Source of the DNA: Bifidobacterium catenulatum DSM 16992 = JCM 1194 = LMG 11043
Lineage (GTDB): Bacteria; Actinomycetota; Actinomycetes; Actinomycetales; Bifidobacteriaceae
Length of the DNA stretch: 64,000 nucleotides
Reading direction: 5' to 3'
NCBI RefSeq assembly: GCF_001025195.1
Contig: NZ_AP012325.1
Span: 496,001 to 560,000 of the forward strand
The translations under genes were made by a program, and so were the position numbers. The notes under the pieces are model-generated. The model saw nothing but the letters and a program-made list of their open reading frames with translations, did no database searches and was not told the origin of the DNA. Numbering within the stretch: position 1 is the first letter of the stretch; every line of letters begins with the position of its first letter. This document shows, in pieces, positions 25,589-36,708 of this stretch.

Positions 25589-26382
25589 GCGAGCCCATCC
25601 TCAAGGCCGAGCATCTCGGCATCACCTTCGGAGGCTTGAAGGCCGTATCCGACTTCAACATGACCATCAACTCCGGTGAGCTCATCGGTCTGATTGGACC
25701 GAACGGCGCAGGCAAGACCACTGTGTTCAACCTACTGACCGGCGTGTACCAGCCTACGGAAGGCGAGTTCTTCCTGGACGGCGAACGCATGAACGGCAAG
25801 AAGACGTACCAGGTAGTGCGTGCCGGAATCGCCAGAACCTTCCAGAATATTCGTCTGTTCGGTCAGATGACGGTGGAAGAGAACGTGCTGGTCGCGTTCA
25901 ACGAATCGTTCAGCTACCACATGGGCGGCGCGATCTTCCGCACGCCGAAATTCTGGAAGCAGGAACGCGAAATGCACGCCAAAGCCATCGACCTACTCAA
26001 GATCTTCGGATTGGAAGGTCTGGCGGAAACCGAAGCCGCGAATCTGCCGTACGGCGCCCAGCGCAAGCTGGAAATCGCACGCGCCCTCGCCACCGGCATG
26101 AAGCTGCTTCTGCTCGACGAACCGGCCGCAGGCATGAATCCGACGGAAACCGAGGATCTGCTTAACTGCATCAACACCATCCGCAACCGTTTCGGCATCG
26201 CCATCCTGCTGATCGAACATGACATGAGCTTGGTGATGAACGTCTGCCAGCGCATCCAGGTGCTCGACTACGGACGCACCATCGCAGCCGGCACGCCGGA
26301 TGAGATTGCCAACAATCCGCAGGTCATTTCCGCATACCTTGGTTCCGATGACGAAGATGACGAAAGCGAGGAGGAAGCCTGA
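25585..26382 (+). CDS. livG: Branched-chain amino acid ABC ATPase LivG
   Basis: Cytoplasmic ATP-binding subunit, 265 residues. Walker A GPNGAGKTT (residue ~36), a LivG-type signature LPYGAQRKLEIARAL in place of LSGGQ, and Walker B LLLLDEPAAGMNP. An acidic tail (DDEDDESEEEA) ends the protein. Translationally coupled on both sides: ATGA with livM and TGATG with livF. Confidence 0.96.
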   Translation: MSEPILKAEHLGITFGGLKAVSDFNMTINSGELIGLIGPNGAGKTTVFNLLTGVYQPTEGEFFLDGERMNGKKTYQVVRAGIARTFQNIRLFGQMTVEENVLVAFNESFSYHMGGAIFRTPKFWKQEREMHAKAIDLLKIFGLEGLAETEAANLPYGAQRKLEIARALATGMKLLLLDEPAAGMNPTETEDLLNCINTIRNRFGIAILLIEHDMSLVMNVCQRIQVLDYGRTIAAGTPDEIANNPQVISAYLGSDDEDDESEEEA

Positions 26383-27086
26383 TGCTGGAAGTCAAGAACC
26401 TTTCCGTTTCGTACGGTGCCATCGAAGCCGTCAAGGACATCAGTTTCACCGTGAAGGATGGCGAGATCGTGTCCTTGATCGGTGCGAACGGCGCGGGCAA
26501 AACCACCACGCTGCACACCATCACCGGTCTGGTGCCGGCTAAATCCGGTTCCGTGATGTACAACGGCGTGGACTTGCTGAAAACCCACAGCAACAAGATC
26601 GTGACCCTCGGCATGGCTCACATTCCCGAAGGCCGTCACGTCTTTACGCGCATGAGCGTTGAGGAGAACCTCGAAATGGGCGCGTTCAGCCTGAAGGACC
26701 AGTCGAGCCTTAAGAAGGATCTTGACATGGTCTACGGTCTGTTCCCGCGTCTGAAGGAACGTCGCAACCAGAAAGCCGGCACACTGTCCGGTGGCGAGCA
26801 GCAAATGCTCGCGATGGGCCGCGCGCTGATGAGCCATCCGAAGACGATCCTCATGGACGAACCGTCCATGGGTCTGTCCCCGAAGCTCGTCAAGGAGATC
26901 TTCTCCATCATCCGCAAACTGCACGAGCAGGGCATCACGATTCTGTTGGTTGAGCAGAATGCCAAGATGGCGCTGTCGATCGCGGACCGTGCATACGTGC
27001 TGGAAACCGGCCGTATCACGATGGAAGGCGACGCCAAAGAACTGCTGAACAACGAGCAGGTGCGCAAGGCGTATCTGGGCGCATAA
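26382..27086 (+). CDS. livF: Branched-chain amino acid ABC ATPase LivF
   Basis: Second ATPase (234 residues), forming the heterodimer with LivG. Walker A GANGAGKTT, the LivF-like AHIPEGRHVFTRMSVEENLE, signature LSGGEQQMLAMGRAL and Walker B TILMDEPSMGL are all intact. Last gene of livKHMGF. A TACAAT -10-like hexamer at 27120 suggests that the next gene has its own promoter. Confidence 0.96.
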   Translation: MLEVKNLSVSYGAIEAVKDISFTVKDGEIVSLIGANGAGKTTTLHTITGLVPAKSGSVMYNGVDLLKTHSNKIVTLGMAHIPEGRHVFTRMSVEENLEMGAFSLKDQSSLKKDLDMVYGLFPRLKERRNQKAGTLSGGEQQMLAMGRALMSHPKTILMDEPSMGLSPKLVKEIFSIIRKLHEQGITILLVEQNAKMALSIADRAYVLETGRITMEGDAKELLNNEQVRKAYLGA

Positions 27087-27157
27087 GGTCAGTTTCAACG
27101 TAGCTGAAGAATCCTGCCTTACAATGGTGGGGTCAGCAAGCCGAAAAGGGAGGTGTC

Positions 27158-27820
27158 ATGAGCGAGATTCGCGCTATTTCAGACGAATCCCTTGCCCAGG
27201 CTGTCGAAATCGTACGTGACGGCGGATTGATTGTGATTCCTACGGACACGGTCTACGGCGTTGCGTGCGATCCGCGCAACATTGAGGCGATCCGTAAGGT
27301 GTTCGCGGCGAAGCAACGCCCGAAATACAAGTCGTTGCAGGTGCTGTTGCCGTCTATTGAAAGCCTGGAGAAGCTGCATTTGGATTTGCCGGTGCCGTTG
27401 AACCGCCTGTCCGCCATGTTCATGCCGGGCGCATTTTCTCCGATCGCTGTGGCGGGCGACAACTGCACGCTCGCCACGGTACGCACGGATCCCGCCACAG
27501 GAAAGGCCACGCAAGGCGTGCGCATTCCGAATTCCGCGGCCGCATTACGTGTTTTGCGTACTACCGGTCCGTTGGCCGCCACCAGCGCCAACCGTTCCGG
27601 CGATGAAAGCGCGCAAACCGTTGACGAGGCCGTTCAGGCGTTCGGCGATGCGGTGGATCTGTATTTGGATGGGGGAGCGACCCCCGGCCATGTGGCTTCC
27701 ACAGTGGTGGCAGCCGACCCGCATGGGCGTGACGGCATTGCGATTCTTCGAGAGGGAGTGATTCGCGAACCGGTTATCCGAAAGGCCTTGACGTTGAATG
27801 GCGGTGCCTTGGGCGTATGA
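27158..27820 (+). CDS. tsaC: L-threonylcarbamoyladenylate synthase (Sua5/YciO/YrdC)
   Basis: Makes threonylcarbamoyl-AMP from threonine, bicarbonate and ATP for the t6A37 modification of ANN-decoding tRNAs. The 220-residue YrdC domain shows GGLIVIPTDTVYGVACDP, the KxR-type stretch KQRPKYKSLQVL, and TSANRSGDESA. GGGAGG precedes the ATG at 27158. Its stop overlaps the next gene by 4 bases. Confidence 0.94.
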   Translation: MSEIRAISDESLAQAVEIVRDGGLIVIPTDTVYGVACDPRNIEAIRKVFAAKQRPKYKSLQVLLPSIESLEKLHLDLPVPLNRLSAMFMPGAFSPIAVAGDNCTLATVRTDPATGKATQGVRIPNSAAALRVLRTTGPLAATSANRSGDESAQTVDEAVQAFGDAVDLYLDGGATPGHVASTVVAADPHGRDGIAILREGVIREPVIRKALTLNGGALGV

Positions 27821-28977
27821 GAATCTATCTGTTCATTGCTGCGATTGCTGGTGGTGTCACCTATCTGATCACGCCGCTGATTCGCCATATCGCCATTGAG
27901 ATCGGTGCGGTCGGCGAAGTGCGTGCGCGAGACGTGCACACCATTCCAACTCCGCGACTGGGCGGTTTGGGCATGTTGATCGGCTTCACTGTGTCGATGC
28001 TGTTCGCATCACGCATTCCGTTTATTCAGGGATTGTTCGCGCAATCGCAACAGGCGTGGGTGATTCTCGCCGGTGCCGTTATGATCAGTCTGCTGGGCAT
28101 GGCCGATGATTTGTGGGATCTTGATTGGATGCTCAAGCTTGCCGGCCAGCTGCTGATTTCCGTGTTTGTGGCATGGGGCGGCTTGCAGATCATTTCGCTT
28201 CCGCTTGGTTCGTTGGTGACGGCATCGCCGAGCCTGTCGATGGCCATCACCGCGTTTTTGGTCGTCGCGTCCATTAACGCGGTCAATTTCGTGGACGGTC
28301 TGGATGGCTTGTCGTCGGGCATTGTAGCGATCGGCGGTATCGCGTTCGCCATTTATTCGTACATCATTGCCCGCAATTCACCTTCATACGCTTCGATGGC
28401 AACGCTGATTGACATTGCCATGGTGGGCATGTGCGTGGGCTTTCTGCTGCATAACTGGCATCCGGCGAAGTTGTTCATGGGGGACTCCGGTTCCATGCTG
28501 CTTGGTTATCTGATCACCTGCGCTTCGATTGTGATGACCGGTCGCCTTGATCCCGCCAGCATTCATGCCAGCATCTATCTGCCGGTGTTCATGCCGATTC
28601 TGCTGCCGATTCTGGTATTGTTCCTGCCGATCCTCGACATGTGTCTTGCGATTGTGCGCCGCTTGCGTAAGGGGCAGTCGCCAATGCATCCGGATCGTAT
28701 GCACCTGCATCATCGCATGCTACGTATCGGGCATTCCGTGCAGGGTGCTGTGCTGATTCTGTGGGGGTGGGCCGCGCTGATCGCCTTCGGTTCGATTATG
28801 ACGCTGTTTTTCAAGGCACAGCATGTGCTTATCGGATTTCTGATTGCGGCTGTGGTATTGACCGTCGCCACCATGCATCCGTATTTAAAGCATAGAATTC
28901 CTGAGATACTGGAAGAGGATGCTGCGGACGCCAGCAGGCACGCCGCGTTACGGTCATCGAAGTACGGCAAAAAATGA
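27817..28977 (+). CDS. Undecaprenyl-phosphate GlcNAc-1-phosphate transferase family (WecA/MraY-like)
   Basis: Polytopic membrane enzyme (386 residues, about 10-11 spans) transferring a sugar-1-phosphate to undecaprenyl phosphate and so starting a wall teichoic or polysaccharide chain. Family motifs are intact: TPRLGGLG, the Mg-binding aspartates in GMADDLWDLD, NAVNFVDGLDGLSSG, and the cytosolic HPDRMHLHHRMLR loop. WecA/TagO-type is more likely than MraY because mraY normally lies in the division cluster. Coupled to tsaC, as in many Actinobacteria. Confidence 0.9.
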   Translation: MRIYLFIAAIAGGVTYLITPLIRHIAIEIGAVGEVRARDVHTIPTPRLGGLGMLIGFTVSMLFASRIPFIQGLFAQSQQAWVILAGAVMISLLGMADDLWDLDWMLKLAGQLLISVFVAWGGLQIISLPLGSLVTASPSLSMAITAFLVVASINAVNFVDGLDGLSSGIVAIGGIAFAIYSYIIARNSPSYASMATLIDIAMVGMCVGFLLHNWHPAKLFMGDSGSMLLGYLITCASIVMTGRLDPASIHASIYLPVFMPILLPILVLFLPILDMCLAIVRRLRKGQSPMHPDRMHLHHRMLRIGHSVQGAVLILWGWAALIAFGSIMTLFFKAQHVLIGFLIAAVVLTVATMHPYLKHRIPEILEEDAADASRHAALRSSKYGKK

Positions 28978-29054
28978 TTAAACGCTTTGCCTAGCGGCAT
29001 TGGTTGACTTTCATGGCACCTTTGTTTGCTGCTGATTTTGCCGTGTCGCGCTAA

Positions 29055-30626
<1,572 letters not shown>

Positions 30627-30656
30627 TTACTGAATCCCAGTAATCAATAATCGGTA

Positions 30657-30700
30657 AAAGCCTCTTACTTCTCGGAAAAGACCGAAAGTAAGAGGCTTTA
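30657..30700 (+). terminator. Terminator after guaB
   Basis: AAAGCCTCTTACTT (30657-30670) and AAGTAAGAGGCTTT (30686-30699), 14-bp perfect arms. A smaller hairpin GATTACTG/CAGTAATC (30625-30645) overlaps the stop codon. Confidence 0.75.
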
Positions 30701-30897
30701 TTCATATCCGCAACGTGAATATTTATCACCGAACGTCGCCCTATCGCCAAGTAGCGGCATTGGTGCATGAAGCAAATCGCGAAAAAGCGTGACTTTCCAG
30801 TGCGTAGGCCTTCCAATCTCCCTACCTCGCGGTATCTTCGAATGTTCAGCTGAAGCGTGCCAAGCGGCACGCGCACACGCAAAGGAAACGAGGCAAG

Positions 30898-31548
30898 ATG
30901 GTTGACGCACATGACGGTGAAACATACACGGCGAAGGATTCACGCCTGATCTGGATCGACTGCGAGATGACTGGTCTTGACATCTTCCACGACGAACTGT
31001 GCGAGATTTCCGTAGTGCCGACGGACTTCGACCTCAACGTGCTCGACGAAGGCATCGATTTCGTGATCAAGCCTTCCGATGCGGCCGTGGCTAATATGAA
31101 CGATTTCGTGCGCGCCATGCACACCCGTTCCGGACTCATCAACGAATGGGAGAACGGCCTGAGCGTCGAAGAGGCTGAACGGAAAGTCACCGAATACGTG
31201 TCCCGCTTCACCCCGGACGGCGTCAAGCCGCTGCTCGCAGGCAACTCCATCGGATCAGACAAAAAATTCCTCGACCGTTACATGCCGAACCTCATGGAAC
31301 ACCTGCACTACCGCGTAATCGACGTGAGCACGCTCAAAGAGCTTGCCCGCCGCTGGTATCCGGCCGTATACAACAACCGTCCGCCGAAGAACGGCGGACA
31401 TCGCGCGCTCGCCGACATCATCGAATCCCTGGATGAACTGCGTTACTACCGTAAGGCGTTCATGGCAGCGGCGCCCGGTCCTGACGCAGCCGAAGCCAAA
31501 GCGATCGCCGATCAGATCGTGGCAACCAGCATTTTGAACAACAACTGA
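30898..31548 (+). CDS. orn: Oligoribonuclease
   Basis: 3'-5' exoribonuclease that degrades di- to penta-ribonucleotides, including pGpG. The 216-residue DEDD-h fold shows [11 protein letters not shown] (first Asp/Glu), the middle aspartate in [16 protein letters not shown], and the C-terminal His/Asp in [12 protein letters not shown]. Length is slightly above the typical ~180-200 because of a short N-terminal and an Ala-rich C-terminal part. Confidence 0.95.
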   Translation: MVDAHDGETYTAKDSRLIWIDCEMTGLDIFHDELCEISVVPTDFDLNVLDEGIDFVIKPSDAAVANMNDFVRAMHTRSGLINEWENGLSVEEAERKVTEYVSRFTPDGVKPLLAGNSIGSDKKFLDRYMPNLMEHLHYRVIDVSTLKELARRWYPAVYNNRPPKNGGHRALADIIESLDELRYYRKAFMAAAPGPDAAEAKAIADQIVATSILNNN

Positions 31549-31566
31549 TTCTGCATATCGCATAAT

Positions 31567-31591
31567 CGTTGGAAAATCTGATATTCCAACG
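31567..31591 (+). other. Hairpin between orn and HAD gene
   Basis: CGTTGGAA (31567-31574) and TTCCAACG (31584-31591), perfect 8-bp arms and no T-run. Lies immediately before the ribosome site of the next gene. Confidence 0.35.
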
Positions 31592-31611
31592 AAAACATGG
31601 AAAGGACTCCA

Positions 31612-32496
31612 GTGAGCGCAGCCGATTGGACCAGCATCGAAATCCCGCAAGACATTCGCTTGGTGGTTGCCGATATGGACGGCACCCTGCTTGATGAGCA
31701 TAGCGAGATTCCGCAAGGTTTTTGGCCGATGCTTGCGCGGTTGCGCTCACGAGGCGTTGAATTCGTGCCGGCGTCCGGACGCCAGTACGCTACCTTGCGT
31801 GCCATGTTCGCCGATAAGGCGGCGCAGGTGCTTGACGGCGGAGAACTTTCGTATATCGCGGAAAACGGCAATGTCGTGGCCATTGACGGTAATATTGCCG
31901 AAGTGCACGGCGTCGATACCGATGTGACCCGCTGGACCATCGACACGGTGAACGCTTCTGCCGCGGTTGGCGAATATGATATGGGATTGGTGCTTTGTGG
32001 CCTGCGCACGGCATACGTGCAGCGTACGGACAAGCCATTCCTTGACGAAGTCGGCAAATATTATGCGGCACTGGAGATTGTGGACGATCTGCATAGCGTG
32101 CTTGAAGATGTGATCGCATCAAACGGCGAAAGCGACACCATGCTCAAACTGGCGATTCTCGATTTCGACGGTGCCGAAGCGATGGCCGCGGAAAAGCTGA
32201 CGCCACTGAAAAACGATTATCAGGTGGTGGTTTCCGGCAAACTGTGGGTCGACATCATGAATGCTGCAACCGATAAGAAGCAAGGCGTCGAAGCGTTGCA
32301 ACGCGTGCTTGGCGTTACTGCGGCCCAAACGGCGGTATTTGGCGATTATCTTAACGATTTGCAGATGCTCTCGGCGGGGCAGTGGTCGTTCGCCATGGGC
32401 AATGCGCACCCCGCGTTGAAGCAAGCTGCGCATTTTGTGGCTCCATCCAATGCCGATCACGGGGTGCTTCAGGTTGTCGACAAGCTGATTGCGTAA
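31612..32496 (+). CDS. HAD-superfamily (Cof-type) hydrolase
   Basis: Probable sugar-phosphate or nucleotide phosphatase of the Cof/IIB subfamily, 294 residues. Motif I VVADMDGTLLDEHSEI carries the nucleophile Asp, and motif IV is GDYLNDLQML, with the large C2B cap between. Start: GTG 31612 has AAAGGA six bases upstream; ATG 31597 has no ribosome site. The substrate cannot be predicted from sequence. Confidence 0.88.
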   Translation: MSAADWTSIEIPQDIRLVVADMDGTLLDEHSEIPQGFWPMLARLRSRGVEFVPASGRQYATLRAMFADKAAQVLDGGELSYIAENGNVVAIDGNIAEVHGVDTDVTRWTIDTVNASAAVGEYDMGLVLCGLRTAYVQRTDKPFLDEVGKYYAALEIVDDLHSVLEDVIASNGESDTMLKLAILDFDGAEAMAAEKLTPLKNDYQVVVSGKLWVDIMNAATDKKQGVEALQRVLGVTAAQTAVFGDYLNDLQMLSAGQWSFAMGNAHPALKQAAHFVAPSNADHGVLQVVDKLIA

Positions 32497-32548
32497 GGAA
32501 GCCGTTTTTCGAAATTGATGGTCGAACGAACAGGAAAGGCGGTGCGGC

Positions 32549-33955
32549 ATGCGGCAGGCTGAGGCATTGGCGATTCTGCAAAGTGGTACGAGCGTCTTTC
32601 TGACAGGCGCGCCGGGTGCCGGCAAGACTTACGTGCTTAACGAGTTCGTACGTCAGGCCCGTGCCGAAGGTGCGGCGGTGTCGGTGACGGCGTCCACCGG
32701 TATCGCGGCCACGCACATCAACGGGCAGACCATTCATTCATGGAGCGGTGTCGGACTTGCCAACGCGCTCACCGACAATCTGATCAAAACCATACGTACC
32801 CGACGTAAACGTAAGTTGCAAGGCGCTGACATTCTCATCATCGACGAGGTTTCCATGCTGCATGCGTGGCTGTTCGACATGGTCGATCAGGTGTGCCGCA
32901 TCATTCGCCGTGACCAGCGCCCGTTCGGCGGGCTTCAAGTGGTGCTGTCCGGCGATTTCTTCCAGCTTCCGCCGGTGAGCGTGGGTGGACGCAACCACGA
33001 TCTGGTCACACCAAGCCCGGAATTCGTGGCTTCCCGCGAACGATATGCGAACGCGGGACTCAATCCAGACGGTTTCGTCACTGAATCATTAGTATGGCGG
33101 GAATTGAATCCTGCGATCTGTTACCTGACCGAACAGCATCGTCAGGATGACGGCAGTCTGCTCACCGTGTTGACCGATATTCGCAACGGTTGCGTGAACG
33201 ACGACGACCGCAATGTACTCCTCACCAGGCTGGGCGCAATTCCCGAACCTGGTCAGCAGGCCGTCAATCTGTTTCCCGTCAACAAGCAGGCGGACACGCT
33301 CAACGACATGCGCCTGTTCGAAATCAGCGAGGAACCGCACGAATATTTCGCTGAAGCCGCAGGGCCGGTCAATCTGGTGGAACGTTTGAAGAAAAACATG
33401 CTTGCCCCCGAACGTTTGCAGCTCAAAACCGGAGCTGCGGTGATGGCTGTACGTAACGACACCGACCACCAATTCGTGAACGGATCATTGGGCACCGTGC
33501 GCGGATTTGCCGCCGAAAACAAGGGCGGATGGCCGATTGTTGAATTTGAAAACGGCAATGTCGTTACCATGAAGCCGAATTGCTGGGAAATGATGGACGG
33601 CGACACAGTGCTCGCCAGCGTCAACCAGGTGCCGTTGCGCTGTGCGTGGGCGATCACCATCCACAAATCGCAAGGTATGACGCTCGACCGTGCGGTGATG
33701 GATTTGCGGCGCACTTTCGCGCCCGGCATGGGGTATGTGGCGTTGTCTCGTGTGGAAGGTCTGCAAGGCCTGTATCTGAACGGTGTGAACGAACGCATGT
33801 TTTTGGTTTCGCCCGATGCGGTGCGATTGGATGGTGAGTTGCGTCTCGCCTCGGCGCAGGCATCCGATATGTTGGCTCATGATGGCATCGCCGCGTTCCA
33901 GCAGATGACTGCAGCCTCAGACGATGACGAGTTCGCGCAGGATGCGCTGTTCTAG
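32549..33955 (+). CDS. PIF1/RecD-like superfamily 1 helicase
   Basis: ATP-dependent DNA helicase of 468 residues. Walker A LTGAPGAGKTYVLNEF (residue ~20), Walker B ILIIDEVSML, motif III LSGDFFQLPPVS, and the C-terminal motifs AITIHKSQGMTLDRAVMDL and GYVALSRVEGLQGLYL are those of PIF1 and TraA/RecD2-like enzymes. It is short, with no added nuclease or accessory domain. AAAGGCGG precedes the ATG. The role may be in replication-fork or recombination repair; not specified by context. Confidence 0.9.
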   Translation: MRQAEALAILQSGTSVFLTGAPGAGKTYVLNEFVRQARAEGAAVSVTASTGIAATHINGQTIHSWSGVGLANALTDNLIKTIRTRRKRKLQGADILIIDEVSMLHAWLFDMVDQVCRIIRRDQRPFGGLQVVLSGDFFQLPPVSVGGRNHDLVTPSPEFVASRERYANAGLNPDGFVTESLVWRELNPAICYLTEQHRQDDGSLLTVLTDIRNGCVNDDDRNVLLTRLGAIPEPGQQAVNLFPVNKQADTLNDMRLFEISEEPHEYFAEAAGPVNLVERLKKNMLAPERLQLKTGAAVMAVRNDTDHQFVNGSLGTVRGFAAENKGGWPIVEFENGNVVTMKPNCWEMMDGDTVLASVNQVPLRCAWAITIHKSQGMTLDRAVMDLRRTFAPGMGYVALSRVEGLQGLYLNGVNERMFLVSPDAVRLDGELRLASAQASDMLAHDGIAAFQQMTAASDDDEFAQDALF

Positions 33956-34100
33956 TACGGCGATTGCCTCGTTTGGCATTTACGATGTTTTTGGGATTCG
34001 ACGGATATGACTGTTGTACTCCGTCTGTGTGCTGCCATGCATTGGTGAACGGGTGGTCGGATTGGGCGTTACGTCCCCTTGCCTGAGTAGTTTTGAGCGT

Positions 34101-35936
34101 ATGACTAAAGCACTTCGTATGTCCACCATGTTCCTGCGCACCCTGCGTGAGGATCCCGCCGATGCCGATGTTGTATCGGATAAGCTTTTGCAGCGTGCCT
34201 GCTACCTGCGCAAGGCCGCTCCGGGTATTTGGACCTGGCTGCCGCTGGGCCTGAATGTTCTGAACAAGATCGAAAACATCATCCGTGAGGAAATGGCTTC
34301 GATCGACGCTCAGGAAGTTCACTTCTCCGGTCTGCTGCCGCGTGAACCGTATGAGGCCACCCACCGTTGGGAAGAATATGGCGACAACATCTTCCGTTTG
34401 AAGGATCGCCATGAGGCCGACTACCTGCTGGCGCCGACCCATGAGGAAATGTTCACCCTGCTGGTCAAGGACCTGTACTCCTCCTACAAGGATCTGCCGG
34501 TTACCCTCTACCAGATTCAGACCAAGTATCGTGACGAATTCCGCCCGCGTGCAGGCCTGATTCGTGGCCGTGAATTCATCATGAAGGACGCCTACTCCTT
34601 CACGCTCGACAAGGAAGGCCTTGTCAAGGCGTATATGGACGAGCGTGGCGCCTACGAGCGTATTTTCAACCGTCTCGATTTGAAGTATGTGCCAGTGCAC
34701 GCCATGGCCGGCCCGATGGGCGGCTTCGAATCCGAAGAGTTCCTTGCCCCGATGGAAATCGGTGAAGACACCTTCGCACAGTCGCCGAGCGGTAAGGCTT
34801 GGAATGTTGAAGCGCTGACCACTCCGGAACCGGAAGCCATCGACTTCAGCAACACTCCAGCCGCTGAAAAGCGTCCGACGCCGAATGCTGAAACCATCGA
34901 TCAGATGGTTGAATTCGCCAATGCCAACCATCCGCGTTCCGATGGCCGCGCGTGGGAGGCTTCCGACATTCTGAAGAACGTGGTGATCGCCGTGATGCAT
35001 CCGCAGGATGACGATCATGATGAGCCGTGGCGAGAACTGGTGGTTGTCGGCGTGCCTGGCGATCGTACCGTTGACATGAAGCGTCTTGAAGCGCAGTTCA
35101 CTCCGGCTGAAATCGAAGAGGCCACCGACGAGGATCTGAAGAAGCATCCGGAACTCGTCAAGGGCTATATCGGCCCGATGGCGTTTGGCCCGCAGGCTCG
35201 TGGCGGTGAAAAGGCTGAAAACGCCAATGAAACCGGCGAAGCGTTGCGTTACCTCATCGACGCGCATATCGCCCGCGGTTCCGCATGGTTCACCGGTGCC
35301 GATGAAGCCGGCGTCGACTACTACGATCTCGTGTACGGCCGCGACTTTGAGGCCGACGGCGTGGTGGAGGCCGTACAGGTTCGCCACGGCGACATGAGCC
35401 CGGACGGTTCCGGACCGCTGAGCTTCGAACGCGGTGTGGAAATCGGTCAGGTGTTCCAGCTTGGCCTGAAGTATTCCAACGCGCTCGGTCTGAAGGTGCT
35501 CGACCAGAACGGCAAGACCGTGCCGGTATGGATGGGCTCCTACGGTATTGGCGTGTCTCGTGTGATGGCTTGCATCGCTGAAACACACCATGACGAGAAG
35601 GGCTTGGCATGGCCGGCCATCATCGCTCCCGCCCAGGTGCATGTGGTGGCCACCGGCAAGGATGCGGCCGCATTCGAAGCCGCCGAGCGACTGATCGCCG
35701 AGCTGGAAGCCAAGGGCATCGAAGTGATCTTCGATGACCGCAAGAAGGTTTCCCCGGGTGTCAAGTTCAAGGATGCCGAGCTTATCGGTGTGCCGCTGAT
35801 CGCCGTCGCAGGCCGCGACACTGTCAACAATGGCACCATTGAAGTGCGTGACCGCAATGGCGAGAACGCCGAAGCCGTGCCTGTTGCCGACGCCGCCCAG
35901 ATGATCGCCGAGCGTGTTGCCGCACTGCTGAAGTAA
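34101..35936 (+). CDS. proS: Prolyl-tRNA synthetase
   Basis: Class II aminoacyl-tRNA synthetase, 611 residues. Motif 1 region begins [19 protein letters not shown]; motif 2 is [23 protein letters not shown] region; motif 3 is [13 protein letters not shown]. The large insertion between motifs 2 and 3 (residues ~230-420) is the bacterial INS editing domain that clears Ala-tRNA(Pro). The ATG at 34101 ([15 protein letters not shown]) is favoured; the frame extends to 34014 but without a ribosome site. A strong terminator follows. Confidence 0.95.
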   Translation: MTKALRMSTMFLRTLREDPADADVVSDKLLQRACYLRKAAPGIWTWLPLGLNVLNKIENIIREEMASIDAQEVHFSGLLPREPYEATHRWEEYGDNIFRLKDRHEADYLLAPTHEEMFTLLVKDLYSSYKDLPVTLYQIQTKYRDEFRPRAGLIRGREFIMKDAYSFTLDKEGLVKAYMDERGAYERIFNRLDLKYVPVHAMAGPMGGFESEEFLAPMEIGEDTFAQSPSGKAWNVEALTTPEPEAIDFSNTPAAEKRPTPNAETIDQMVEFANANHPRSDGRAWEASDILKNVVIAVMHPQDDDHDEPWRELVVVGVPGDRTVDMKRLEAQFTPAEIEEATDEDLKKHPELVKGYIGPMAFGPQARGGEKAENANETGEALRYLIDAHIARGSAWFTGADEAGVDYYDLVYGRDFEADGVVEAVQVRHGDMSPDGSGPLSFERGVEIGQVFQLGLKYSNALGLKVLDQNGKTVPVWMGSYGIGVSRVMACIAETHHDEKGLAWPAIIAPAQVHVVATGKDAAAFEAAERLIAELEAKGIEVIFDDRKKVSPGVKFKDAELIGVPLIAVAGRDTVNNGTIEVRDRNGENAEAVPVADAAQMIAERVAALLK

Positions 35937-35970
35937 TAATCGTATTTTTTCTGATTATTTCATCATATAG

Positions 35971-36010
35971 ACGGAAGATTATGGAAATTCCATAGTCTTC
36001 CGTTTTTTTA
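35971..36010 (+). terminator. Terminator after proS
   Basis: ACGGAAGA (35971-35978) and TCTTCCGT (35996-36003) enclose an inner ATGGAA/TTCCAT stem and are followed by seven Ts. Confidence 0.85.
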
Positions 36011-36083
36011 TCTAGAAAACAGATGGAAGGAAGTATGATTTTGCGGAAAACATTTATGGGGTTGTTGCCTGTTACCGAACTGT

Positions 36084-36113
36084 TTGTTTTCTTAAGTAAT
36101 CCTATGTTATAAT
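36084..36113 (+). promoter_or_regulatory. Promoter of IS607 tnpA, probably leaderless
   Basis: TTGTTT (36084-36089), 18-base spacer, perfect TATAAT (36108-36113). The tnpA ATG lies only 8 bases after the -10, so the mRNA probably begins at or next to the start codon. Confidence 0.55.
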
Positions 36114-36120
36114 AAATCTC

Positions 36121-36708
36121 ATGTTGGTAAAGGAATGGGCCAGACTGGAAGGATTGCATCCGCAGACCGTGTGGAAATGGTGCCGTCAGGGCACCATGCC
36201 CGTTCCTGTGGAACAGACGCCGACCGGCATGTGGCTCATCCACGACCCGAAATACGAGACCATGCCGCAATCGAAAAGCATGGAACCCCGCACCGTCTGC
36301 TATGCGCGAGTATCCAGCGGCGACCAAAAGAACGACCTGCAACGTCAAGCCGACCGGTTGAAGGCGTTCGCTCTTAGCATGGGCGTCGAGAAGCCCGAGG
36401 TGGTCACGGAGACGGGTTCCGGCATGAACGACAGGCGGCGCAAGCTCAACCGGCTATTGTCCGACCCGACCGTGGGCACGCTGATCGTGGAGCACAGGGA
36501 CAGGCTCGCCCGCATGAACGCGGGGCTGGTGGAGAGCGCGTTGAAAGCGCAGGGACGCCGAATCATCGTGGTGGACGACACGGAGCTGGACGACGATCTG
36601 GTGCGCGACATGACCGAGGTGCTGACCTCGTTCTGCGCCCGGCTGTACGGGCGTCGCGCAGCCAAGCGCAAGACGGACGCGGCGTTGAAGGCGGCACGCG
36701 ATGCTTGA
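36121..36708 (+). CDS. tnpA: IS607-family serine recombinase TnpA
   Basis: Small serine transposase of 195 residues. A MerR-like helix-turn-helix at the N-terminus (WARLEGLHPQTVWKWCRQG) precedes the resolvase domain with the nucleophilic serine in CYARVSSGDQKNDLQRQ (near residue 65) and RDRLARMNAG. The DNA-binding domain comes first, which is characteristic of IS607 and differs from classical resolvases. It catalyses excision and integration of the element, usually with low target specificity. No ribosome site precedes the ATG, and a TATAAT is 8 bases upstream. Confidence 0.93.
   Translation: MLVKEWARLEGLHPQTVWKWCRQGTMPVPVEQTPTGMWLIHDPKYETMPQSKSMEPRTVCYARVSSGDQKNDLQRQADRLKAFALSMGVEKPEVVTETGSGMNDRRRKLNRLLSDPTVGTLIVEHRDRLARMNAGLVESALKAQGRRIIVVDDTELDDDLVRDMTEVLTSFCARLYGRRAAKRKTDAALKAARDA

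Noticed and set aside
33956..34100. T-box riboswitch upstream of proS
   Set aside because: No T-box sequence or antiterminator pairing seen; Actinobacterial T-boxes are mostly on ileS.
33654..35642. 662-codon minus-strand frame across proS
   Set aside because: Covers proS and the helicase 3' end in antisense, with no recognisable motif or ribosome site.
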